Part shown: in pieces, positions 1 through 9,582 of the stretch
Position numbering within the stretch: position 1 is the first letter of the stretch
Layout: the number at the start of each line of letters is the position of its first letter
Assembly (NCBI GenBank): GCA_004794655.1
Contig: SMMW01000073.1
Span: forward strand, 124,001 to 188,000
DNA: 64,000 nucleotides
DNA from: Marisa cornuarietis
Taxonomy: Eukaryota; Mollusca; Gastropoda; Architaenioglossa; Ampullariidae
Direction of reading: 5' to 3'
Made by a program: the position numbers and the translations under genes
The notes under the pieces: model-generated
What the model was told of the DNA's origin: nothing
Database searches by the model: none
Seen by the model: the letters and a program-made list of their open reading frames with translations, nothing else

Positions 1-820
1 CGAGTTGGTTATGATGAGTAGTTGATCACTAGATGTGCTGTTCTGCTGACATGTGTAATAAGATATCTACACAACACATGCATAGCAATGTAGCTAGTTC
101 TGTAAAATTAGTAATTTTTTTACTTAAACTCTCAACATTATTGTAAAAGCTATGTTAGACTCTTCTTAGAAAGACTGCAAATTTCATGCTTAGCTGTAAT
201 GTGGAAATATATTGTATGCAGCTTTAATCAATTTGTGTAATTTAACTCATTGGAGTCGTGCCCTTCGGCACATGACGTTTTCTCTGGTAGCATGAATTTT
301 TGTCACGTTCAAGAAATTGTAATAATGTAACCATGTAGGATATAGCTATGGATTTTGATTTGTTAGATAGATAAATATTAGTAGAATTCAAATATTTTAA
401 CCTGAATTCGCATGAAGCTTGACTATTTTTAACAGTTAGATATCCGGGAGGGTAAGTAAACGGGATCCCATAAAAAGTTGTTTTCGAGTAGAATACCACA
501 AGAAACTAGGTCCTATGACCACAAATATGTCAGAAACACACGTGGAATGATCGTGTGCAACAAGCACATCGGTTTAGCCGTCATACAGCATCTTGAAATA
601 AAGTTCGAGTGCCTTTTGCACTGAAAAGCGTTCTTTGAATTACCATTTTCGAAAGGCAGTGACTAGGTCTAGAAAATTCTAAATTTCGTTGAAGAAACAT
701 TCGAGTAAATAATGCCAAGGAAGGTAACTCTAGATAAATGATTCCTTACGCGAATATATACACACTCATTATTTATAATAAAATAATTAATATAATCAAT
801 CAAACTAAACAAACCAGCAG
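1..820. other. Non-coding, probably intron of the left-edge gene
   Basis: I see no supportable exon here. The stretch is AT-rich, and its only longer open frames are low-complexity. It precedes a clear splice acceptor at 820/821, so it is most simply intron of the gene whose tail exons follow. Confidence 0.45.
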
Positions 821-1220
821 GATTATAATCATGATAACACCGGATATTCTTGTAGAGAATGACAACATTTACGACAGGCCGGTGATAAGAGAACAGTCTG
901 ATGAAACAACTTATTCCGCACTGCCAGTGAATAGGGTGAACACTTCTGAGACGTTTCCTATGGGCGAGTTGGAGAATACAGGGACTGGTAAGTAAAGTTT
1001 AAAGAACAACCTGAATGGTTTGCGTTTTTTGCAGATATCGGTACATATAGGCGATATAAAACTAACCTGTAAATTTTAGCCTCCAAAACCCATCCGTTAA
1101 TTAATTATCCGGTACGATTCGCTAACAGTGTACTACGTCACGATAGGTTTTGAAAAACTGCTACTTTAGCACGAGAAATACAGACTTTCAACATCCGAAT
1201 AACCAATCGGTCACTCTGAC

Positions 1221-1257
<37 letters not shown>

Positions 1258-1960
1258 TTTGTCGGCTGCCAGTGTTGTGAATGGTCCACTAGCTTGACGT
1301 AGTACATTGTTAGCTCGCTTGTTGATCGCAGATACGAATTGGGTACTTTGCTAGTGGATAATTAATTAACGGATGGGTTTTAGAAGCTACAATTTACAGT
1401 TTAAGTTAATATCGCTTATATCTACCGACATCTGCAAAAATACGAAAACCATCTAGATTGGTCTCTAGGTCAGGATTTCAATAATGATGTGATATTATGT
1501 TCCTACTGATAACGAAATTCAAAGGGTTGCCTTTTAGAAAACACTCCTCTTCTTTCTTTCATGATTTTGTGCTTATTTAGTTTAACTACTGTTGCTTTAA
1601 AATGAGAGATGCAGTAAGAAGACATCTCAGAGCGATGTGCATCAACATTGCGTAGATAACAACCAAGGGAGCAAACTGATAGCTGACACTATTTCGTTTT
1701 CTTAACTTTCTTGGTTTGTAAGCACATCGTCCTTTCGCAATGTTCCAAAGTATTTAATCTCACATATTTTTAAACTTTTATCTTTAAAAGATACGATTAA
1801 ATTAGCTTGCTTCATATGTAATCTTGTGATTTTTGTTACAGACAGAGTTAACGCCAATACAACAGAACTCGGTAACAGTGCATCTCCCATTTATGAGAAT
1901 GTAGACACAGAGAAGCCACAGATATACGACAACATGAACTTTTGTCAGAAAATGAAATAA
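821..1960 (+). CDS. Last two exons of a receptor-like gene: cytoplasmic tail with tyrosine motifs (partial)
   Basis: Two exons join in frame: 821-987 (acceptor ..ccagcag, donor G|GTAAGT, enters in phase 2 and leaves in phase 1) and 1842-1960 (acceptor ..tgttacag, ending in TAA). Together they give about 94 hydrophilic residues with no signal or membrane segment. Four tyrosine motifs are visible: IYDRP, TTYSAL, PIYENV and QIYDNM. By known SH2 preferences, YENV and YDNM suit Grb2-type (YxN) binding, YDNM also suits PI3-kinase p85 (YxxM), and TTYSAL resembles an inhibitory ITIM-like site. This is therefore the tail of a membrane receptor whose ectodomain lies left of the window. It lies directly upstream of gene A on the same strand, so it may belong to the same SRCR/Ig family, but no ectodomain is visible to prove that. 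The 1014-1455 transposon sits in the intron between the exons. Confidence 0.72.
1014..1455. mobile_element. Miniature inverted-repeat element with internal TG microsatellite
   Basis: The left arm (about 1020-1140) is the imperfect reverse complement of the right arm (about 1293-1450). Shared blocks include the segment around aacccatccgttaattaatt near 1087 and its complement near 1360, and gacgtagtac against gtactacgtc next to the loop. The centre holds a (TG)n run at about 1225-1254. There is no coding capacity. It is a non-autonomous foldback/MITE-type insertion in the intron between the two tail exons. The target duplication is not clear and the family is not assigned. Confidence 0.65.
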
Positions 1961-2153
1961 AATTTTATTAAAGCGCCTGTAAAAACAGTAATATTACAAT
2001 CAATATTTGAGATCTTACCTTTTTTGGGAGAGTTTACTATAATTGTCTCATCCAGTCAGTGTTTCGTTTTGATTAAACATGTATGAGCTATTATAATTAT
2101 ATAAATGATAGTGAATTTGATAAATTATATTTGTTAATAGAGGAAAATATAAA

Positions 2154-2345
2154 CCGTTGTTGTTGTTGTTGTTGTTTATTTAGTTGGAAAGTGCTTCCAC
2201 CTTGCGGTGATTTCGCACTATGGGGGTAAAGGGAGGGGGGAGGAAACCGGAGTACCCGGAGAAAACCCCCGCCGTCCAGCCCTGGGAACAGGTGTCACTA
2301 AAATATAAACCCTGTGTACACAGCTCTTATATAGCGACACAACAA
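2154..2345. repeat. Probable dispersed repeat (GTT run plus accgga-gtacccgga block)
   Basis: A (GTT)n run is followed by a G-rich block with the words ggaaaccggagtacccggag and aaaacccccgcc, unlike the AT-rich surroundings. Similar accggagtacccggagaaaaccc words recur as interspersed repeats in many marine invertebrate genomes as I remember them. The family is not identified. It lies downstream of the tail gene's stop, in its 3' UTR or just beyond. Confidence 0.4.
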
Positions 2346-2460
2346 ACACGGGCACATAGGACTGAAACCTTACTTGAAATTTAACTTATTCTTTAACAAA
2401 TTCGTGGTCATGTCACTGTAACATTGTTAAGCTGATACTTTTATCTATATGTTAGTGGCT

Positions 2461-2466
2461 AATAAA
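2461..2466 (+). promoter_or_regulatory. Candidate poly(A) signal for the left-edge gene
   Basis: AATAAA lies about 500 bp after the TAA at 1958-1960. An AATAAA that overlaps the stop codon itself is too close to be the main signal. Confidence 0.35.
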
Positions 2467-3779
2467 TGGATTATAAATAATTTTGTCCTATTTGTGCTAT
2501 TAAAATAGCGGAATAGCAGTCAGTGCTCAAAAAAGTAAAATTGGGCTGCTGCGTACTACAATTATTCGTATATTTCACTGATCAGGTAAGGAAGCATTTA
2601 GATGTTGCATTTAAAGTGAATGGTTAACTTGTAAACAATGAAGGAAGAATAGTTATATTTAATAAAAAGCTTTTTTCCTGAATATCAGCGTTTCACTTGC
2701 GTGTTTGAAACAAATCTACTATTGTTTTCGAGAAAAATCTGCTGTTATTCTATTTTCAAACGACACAAAAAGACCTTAACAGATTTTAAAGCAAACACTC
2801 CGTTACACAGTTAGAAAGACAAACAGACAGAAAGATTTGGATACTAGCAATCCAGATATCGAAAAAGAGAATGAGATCTGTTAAGGGCTTGTAGTCTATA
2901 GCCTTATAATTCAAAGCCTACTTTGATCTGCGACCATGTATTTTTACACTACCCATAAAGTCGCTATTCAGCAAAAGAGAAACCTTTTCTATTAGGGGTG
3001 CTATTTTGGGGGATAGTATGGCTAGTCTAATGTTCATTTGGTTCATTCTACACCTACGTTAGCTGCCGCTACAGCAACAAGGCTTCATCTTTTTTCAGTT
3101 TGATCAATTTTAAGTTGTTTTCAATTTGCCTTGATCCTCTGGCCAAGCTGTGCTTCTAGATAAATGTTTCCCACCAGGAGAGATGACGTCCTACATTGAC
3201 ACATGGTGCATGGTCTGATCTGTGGGCCATCGGCTAATGAGGGTGAAGAAGGCGGTAATCTTCCACTACTTTGATCAACTCTGATACACCTTTTAGATTT
3301 TTTTCCTTCAGGAAAATGTCAAGAACTCTGCCCATTAGCATCAGGTCTCTCAGACCTCTTGTTTATAACGGATAGCCCAATCCAACGGTAAGCAATGCTA
3401 GGGATGCTTGTACTTAAACGTGCACAGCTTCATGAACTTGAGAACGAATTTGTCACTGCGGGAAAGAATCTTGGGGAATATGGGGAATAAAGGATGGATG
3501 AGGTGAGGTTGGTTAGAGTAGGCTTTGTGAGACAGCCGATTTTGTGGACAATTGTGCTTTGTTGTTCTTAGTGGGTACAACATCTGACAGGTCAGAACTG
3601 GCAGTGTACTTGACTGCTTTCCAGATCCTAGTGGTTTTTATTTCGTTACTTTAAATACTTTTTTAGTGTTAGGTTTTATATTTTTTTACTTTTAATTTCT
3701 CGAAGAACATTTAGTTTAGCAGAGGTTTGAATTTTAATGTTATTTTGTCGTAAAACATTAGGCATTTGTAACTAAGTAA
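2467..3779. other. Intergenic, nothing recognised
   Basis: No exon with acceptable splice context, RNA gene or repeat structure was recognised in this stretch. Confidence 0.4.
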
Positions 3780-4015
3780 GGCCGTTTACTTTAGTGGAGA
3801 AAACCTCATCAAAACGATCTTTACGAGAATGACGGTGCGGAAGTTCGGGCTCTTATCGCAAACTTACAGTACGGCGAGTGGAAGTGTGAGAGTTAAGAGC
3901 TTCAGTTTCAAACTCGATGCTGGTCTGTTGATATCAGAGTTTCACGAATGCAATGGGATGGTCTCTAAGTTGAGAAGGAGAATAGCGTGGCGGGGGCAAG
4001 AACGGTTTAGATGAC
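3780..4015 (+). repeat. Block Y, copy 1 of the gene A 5' duplication
   Basis: The stretch with ctcttatcgcaaacttacagtacgg and tgctggtctgttg recurs at about 5690-5950 and 8165-8440. This is the most upstream copy, a remnant of an extra duplication unit. The short open frame inside it is not convincing as a gene. Confidence 0.6.
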
Positions 4016-4164
4016 TACAGACCTGGATTCCCAAACAAAACATGCTAAGGATTAGTTGATAATATAACAGGATTTACGAAAGGCGCAAGCTAATGAATTA
4101 CAAATAAAGTGCACAAGCGAGCTAGTAAACGAAAAAGAAAGAGAGAGATGTAAGGTAAAAAAAA

Positions 4165-4990
4165 AATATAAGGTTGTCTACGTGACAATAAGAGGAGGAA
4201 GTTGTTTGGAAACTGCGGATGATTCGTCTTAACGATTAGTTTTGTCTTCCCAGAAAGCGCAATAATTTGCCTAGCAGGACGAGGGTTTTGACACCTAATT
4301 TTTAGGTTTCAGGCAATCATAGACATCACAATATTCTTACCCTGCGAGACAAACTCCCTATAAGGCGCTGTCTTCTCACTTAACGCTGCAGAGCAAGATG
4401 GGTTTGAATAGTCAATCGCATTCAAAACAAAAATCGCAATGTTCTTTAATTACGATGTTTCTCGTTTATGCTAGTCTCTATGCTCACAAAATTTTTAATA
4501 TAATATGGCATTAGTAGTAACTGGCCTTAGATTTATGAGCGTATTTTGTTACTAGTTTAAGTGATCCAGAGCCTCGATACGCGGGACAGCTTCTCTAAAG
4601 TCAGCCAGACCATTTAGTTATTTTTCATTTTAAAAAGGTAAACTACGAAAACTCATGTATTATAATCGATTCTACATTTATGATATTAGACATAATGTTT
4701 GGCTAAAAGTGTGTTAGTCACGTTATGACAATATCTTGTGGACGTGTCATGCGAGACTAATTGTTTCACACTCTTTTTGTCATTAGGTTTTGTCATGGTT
4801 TTAAAACGAAAATGATACAAATCAATGCTATGCACAACATGTTCTACACCGTAACTCAAGTAGGTGTCATATTTGTGACTCGGTATCTTGGTCTGTTCTT
4901 TGGCTACTTTACAAGGCCGACCAGGTATTCAGGTACTCGGGTTTTCTTCAGTGTGAATGGGAATGTGTGTGTGTGTGTGTGTGAGTGAGT
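4165..4990 (+). repeat. Block X, copy 1 of the gene A 5' duplication
   Basis: Starts with aggttgtctacgtgacaata and ends in a TG microsatellite. It aligns over its length with 7297-8130, including gttttgtcttcccag and the TG tract at the end. The offset is about 3.13 kb. Confidence 0.7.
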
Positions 4991-5188
4991 GAAAGAGAGA
5001 AAGAAAATCTGTGTGTGTGTGTGTGTGTGAGAGAGAGTGATAAAAACAGAGAAAGAAGGACTTAGTAAATAGTTGTGGTGGTGATTAAATTTTAAGATAC
5101 GTTTTATGCCTATTAATAATTGTGTGAGCGTGAGACTTTATATATGTTAGCAAAAGGAGTCCCCCTCTGATAAAATAAAAGACAATAT

Positions 5189-5190
<2 letters not shown>

Positions 5191-5255
<65 letters not shown>

Positions 5256-5256
5256 T

Positions 5257-5303
<47 letters not shown>
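5191..5303. repeat. (ATC)n microsatellite
   Basis: About 37 trinucleotide units with one attatc interruption. On the minus strand it reads as an artificial poly-methionine frame. Two more long ATC arrays lie at 28072 and 52198. Confidence 0.95.
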
Positions 5304-5689
5304 TTCGAATAAATCAGGTAAAGATGGCTTACAGGGGCTTATAACGTTGTCCTTGATAAACATTATAATCAGAGTACAGAAAGAGGGTTTTACCGTCACA
5401 AACGAGCAGCGAATTTTCGAATCCTCTGCTTCCATTTCACGTGTGGACGATTAACTCTTTTAAAAGAAAATAGTTTCTTGCTTCAATAACGTTGGGCATT
5501 GAACAATGTTTGGTTTGGTATCGACACAAATGCTCATGTGTGCGAAAGACAGTAATATTGTGTGTATATGTGTGTGCGTGTGTGTGTGTGTGTGTGTTTG
5601 GGTGTGTGTGTGTGTGTGTGTGAAAGAGAGTTTGTGTGTATGTGTGAGAGACTGTATATGTGTCGCTTAAACGATTTCAGAGACAAAGT

Positions 5690-5950
5690 GTGTTCTTTTT
5701 CTTCAGTCAAGAAACCGGATCAGAATGACCTTTTTTCGGAAGTCAATGCTCTTATCACAGGTTTACAGTAAGACGATTTGAAGTCTAAGAAGTCTTCTTT
5801 TTTCTAGGTTGGATTTTCAATACATTGTTGTTAGCTAGACGTATCGTGTGCTGGTCTGTTCGTGTCAAAGCTTCACTTAAGCGATGGAATGGTTCGAAAG
5901 AGTAGTGGGAATATAAAGAAGGGACAAGAAAAGATTCGATCATTACATGT
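5690..5950 (+). repeat. Block Y, copy 2
   Basis: Matches 3780-4015 and 8165-8440, for example ggtctgttcgtgtcaaagc and aaagagtagtgggaatat. It lies between block X copy 1 and the decayed exon 1 copy, the same order as X-Y-exon 1 in the functional unit. Confidence 0.6.
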
Positions 5951-6439
5951 AAGGTTTACAAACTAATCAAGCTGACGGATTAAATGAGCAGGATTTTCAG
6001 AGAAATAAAACAAGACGTCCGTTCCATTATTGAAAGATGGTGGACATGGTATCACTAGTTAAACAAAGCTACTTTTACGGTCGACATATATTGCTATGGT
6101 GTAACTGTTATTACATTACTGTACATTGCCATTGTCATTAAAGTGTGGTGCCTTTTTCTCTTTTATTGTTTTCTTGAGCTTAGAGGTATGAGGTGTGCTC
6201 TTCTGCACTGACAGACAAAAAGTGTGAAATAAACAAAGGTTAGATTAAGCAGCCTACAATATTTATTTATCACATTTGAATAAGTACACAGCATCGGCAA
6301 GCAAGTCTGAAATAATGCGTTAGCCCGTTAAACCAATAACACGTGCCTATCCGCTTCAGGAACTAGTGACATTTAATAATTTAGAATTGTTATCCGATCA
6401 AACAAAATTCGCATATGTGGAGATGCAAGCAGGGACACG

Positions 6440-6720
6440 CACACACATCAAAGCTCGCCAGTGACGTTCACTATAGAGGTTTCCTTCCGCGTTGACGTAT
6501 GAGTCCCTTGCCGCACCTTCGTCGTCGAGAGCCGTGTCTGGTTTTGATGTTGTCTTTAATGCTGCATCTGTCAAACAATTAACATCTCGCGTCATGAAGT
6601 CTAGAGCATACGCTCCTTGCTTCATCTTTGCTCTCCTCATCCCAGGTCTATATAAGTATACACATGCACTGTACTTTACTTATCGTCTCTTTGTTCCTAA
6701 AATTGATACTTGACACGTTA
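6440..6720 (+). pseudogene. Decayed duplicate of gene A promoter and signal-peptide exon
   Basis: This segment matches 9378-9620, from the gccagtgacgttca word through the coding exon and into the intron. The exon copy (ATG at 6594, 58 nt to 6651) encodes MKSRAYAPCFIFALLIPGL, a hydrophobic signal peptide differing from the gene A version at two positions. At the place where gene A has the donor t|GTAAGT, this copy has t|ATAAGT, so the GT is lost. Unless another donor is used, it cannot splice normally to the SRCR exons. It lies 2931 bp upstream of the working ATG on the same strand and could be an alternative promoter that now makes only a short or aberrant transcript. Confidence 0.7.
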
Positions 6721-7296
6721 GTTATTACTAGTTAGCAATAGTTTAAAATAATAAGAAAAACGTTTTATTAGTCATCTGTATGCCACAACATTTGAATCGT
6801 GTAGAAAGTTTGTATTTATATATTTTTGAAAGTCATATACAATCATCTTTTGTGCTATGTTAACATGTTATCACGTTGTAACTTCAATGCAAAGAACAGT
6901 ATTATCATACATATTTTAAAAATTAAATCATTGCTAACCAATTAGTTTTGACCATCATCGCGAGTGACCAGAGACATGGCTATAAAGCGTCTAATTACAA
7001 AATGCATTGTGTTTAAGACAGTTGTGTCGACATTTAAATTTTGCTAGAAGAAAATAATGTCGTCAATAACGTTTGCCATTAATAGGAAGATTTCAGTAAA
7101 AGTCCAAAATGATGATATAGTTTGCTTCAGATGGTTAGTTATTCTGCACTCATACGTACTATATACCAGTTTTCATTCCAAAGATGTGTTTTCTCGAAGA
7201 AAATGAAATCACTTGAACGATAATAACGTGATTTGTCTTTTGTTTTTTGGACAAGAGCGACCGAGATACTAAACGAACAAGAACAATAGAGATGTG

Positions 7297-8130
7297 TAGG
7301 TTGTCTACGTGACAATAAGAGCAGGATGTTACTTCGAAATCGCGGATGCTGCGTCTTAACAAGTGGTTTTGTCTTCCCAGATAACGCATTTATCCGCTTA
7401 GTGTGACGAGGGTTTTGAAAGACTGATTTCAATGTCCCAGGCGACCATAGACATCGCAATATTTTTACCATCGAGATGTTGTCTTCTCACGTCGAGCTGG
7501 CGAACGAGATGGGTGTAGGAAGTAAAACAACGTGAAAACAAACAATCGTAAGGTCCTGTAATTGCAATGTCTCGTGATTACGCTAGTTTTCCAACTCTCA
7601 AAACTTTAACTACCACACAAAATATTGCTTGATAATAACTGGCGGTAGATTAAGTGCATTATCAGACCAGTCATCAGAGTGATCCCGAACCTAAGCAAGA
7701 CGGCTATTTTAAAATCAGCCTGACCTCTTATTTCCAATTAAAAATATAGTTAAATGACAAAGGCTACTTTATAATTGAATATATATTTACCATTTATGAT
7801 CTTAGACATATAAAGCTAAAAGTTTGTTAGTTACTTTACGACACTATCTTTTAAACTTCTCGTTCATGACTAAGCGTGACATAATCGTCTCGCACTCATT
7901 TTCCTACATTAAGATTCTGTTGTGCTTTTAAATGGAAAATGTGAAAAATAAATGCTATACACCTAAAAAGCGTATGAACCATATTCTACACCATAGTGTT
8001 ATATTTATGAATCGGTGTCTTGGTTCGTCCTTTGCTCCAACCTCCCACTTTACAGAACCGACCAGGTAATAACGTTTGAGTATTTGTTTTGTGTGTGTGT
8101 GTGCGTGTGTGTGTGTGTGTGTTAGAGAGA
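7297..8130 (+). repeat. Block X, copy 2
   Basis: Second copy of 4165-4990, ending in a TG tract at about 8090-8122. It is the 5' part of the duplication unit that carries the working gene A promoter. Confidence 0.7.
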
Positions 8131-8164
8131 AATAGAGAAACTTTTTCAAATAATTTGATATAAA

Positions 8165-8440
8165 AAGCGCGGCCTTTGGCTTTACTGGATAGATCCTGGT
8201 GAAAACGATGTTTACAATTCTCACGGTACGAAAGTGCGCGGCAGTATCACAGGCTTACAGTACGGCGAGTTAAAGTGGGGGAAGAATTCTCTCTTAGCGG
8301 AAGGACTTTGAATACACTGTACTCAGCTGGATCAAACTTGTGCTGGTCTGTTCGTAACAAATCTCCACGAATGCTATGGGACGGTTTAAAAGAGTAGTAG
8401 GAATATGAGACAGGGGCAAGAAAGGATTCGATGAGAGTAT
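8165..8440 (+). repeat. Block Y, copy 3
   Basis: Third copy of the block seen at 3780 and 5690, with tatcacaggcttacagtacgg and gtgctggtctgttcg. A LINE relic separates it from the promoter block at 9378. Confidence 0.6.
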
Positions 8441-8595
8441 GCAGGTTTTCCAAAAAAATGAAGCTGACGGATCAAATGACTAGGACTTACAAAGAAAAAA
8501 AAACATTATTGTAAGAGGGTGGGCACGGTACCGCTATTTAAACAGTGCTGTTCGTACGGACGACAGAGCGTTATATGGTGTAACTGTCTACTATT

Positions 8596-9377
8596 AAGAA
8601 TAATAATAGAGATAAGAACTTAGCTAATGAATTTAATTGTAGGTCAGCTGATTCTACGTTAAATGCATTTGTTTCTTTTCTATTTCAAGTCTGCACTAAA
8701 TTTGAATTTTGCATTGTGAATGGTTTATTAAGATGTAACTCCTCTCGCAATTTTACATATGTATCAAAAACTGGTTGTAGTGTAATTGATTTTTGTGTAC
8801 TTTCCAAATCTCTTATAAGTAAGTGTAGGGAGCTTCAAGTTAGACCTATGATTGATTCCAAACACATTGTGGTTTCGATAGTTCTTTTCCTTGATAATCC
8901 TTTATCAACAGAATCCAATGGTTTTACTTTTGAGAAATTCAGCTGAAACGCTAAAAATGTTTTCATTTTTTATAATAATTTGGAGTCAATAGAGGTCAAT
9001 AAATGCTTTGTTGCCTCTGTGTCTCTTATTAATGTGGATGTTAATCTGCATTAGAGAAATTTAATGAAGGATTAAGATGAGCTAATCAGTTGTAAAGAGT
9101 ACTGCACATGTAAGTATGAAAAAGAGAAATAAATGGTTTGACTTTGAATTACAAAAGAAAAGATTCAAAGGTCAGTCAAATCATTAAAAGATAGTAAAGT
9201 ACCTGGACCTGATAACCTCCTAAGGGTTTTTTTAAACACTAATTACATAAAACCACACCCGTTCTAATGTCCTTTTTATTTTCTCTTTCCTAGTAGTCGA
9301 TTCCCAGATACATGGACTGAGGCAGTTATTCAGCCACTACATGAAAAAGAGATAGAAATAATCCTGATAGTAGAGGA
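8596..9377 (+). mobile_element. Degraded non-LTR retrotransposon (endonuclease end and reverse transcriptase start)
   Basis: A frame at about 8640-8946 has the C-terminal pattern of an APE-type LINE endonuclease (FTYVSKTGCSVIDFCVLS). Further on come SLKDSKVPGPDN, the usual entry motif of LINE reverse transcriptases, and FPDTWTEAVIQPLH, the next conserved block. The frames are broken by stops and shifts. The relic ends abruptly where the promoter duplication resumes at 9378, and the equivalent place in the upstream copy (6110-6440) lacks it, so it arrived after the duplication. Confidence 0.72.
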
Positions 9378-9524
9378 AGTCGCCAGTGACGTTCATCACA
9401 GAGATGTTCTTCCGCGTTGGCGTCTGAATCTCTCATCGGGACTTCTTCGTCGAGAGTCGTGTCGGGGGTTTGCTGGTGTCTTTAACGCTGCAACTGTCAG
9501 ACGATTGCTTTAACATCTCGCATC
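9378..9524 (+). promoter_or_regulatory. Gene A promoter/5' UTR region
   Basis: This is the segment immediately upstream of the working ATG. It is conserved with 6440-6593, including a TGACGT half-site near its start, as in CREB/ATF sites. No clear TATA box was seen. Conservation between the duplicates partly reflects shared ancestry. Confidence 0.45.
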
Positions 9525-9582
9525 ATGAAGTCTAGAGCATACGCTCTTTGTTTTATCTTTGCTCTTCTCATCCCAGTTTTAT
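9525..9582 (+). CDS. Gene A exon 1: signal peptide
   Basis: Encodes MKSRAYALCFIFALLIPVL, then leaves one base before GTAAGT (phase 1). A basic start and a hydrophobic core mark a secretory signal. Exon 1 is 58 nt, the same length as in genes B and C, and this supports the chosen ATG. Confidence 0.85.

Noticed and set aside
5085..5435. Minus-strand frame with a long methionine run
   Set aside because: It is the (ATC)n microsatellite read as CAT/ATG codons; no splice context and no conserved flanks.
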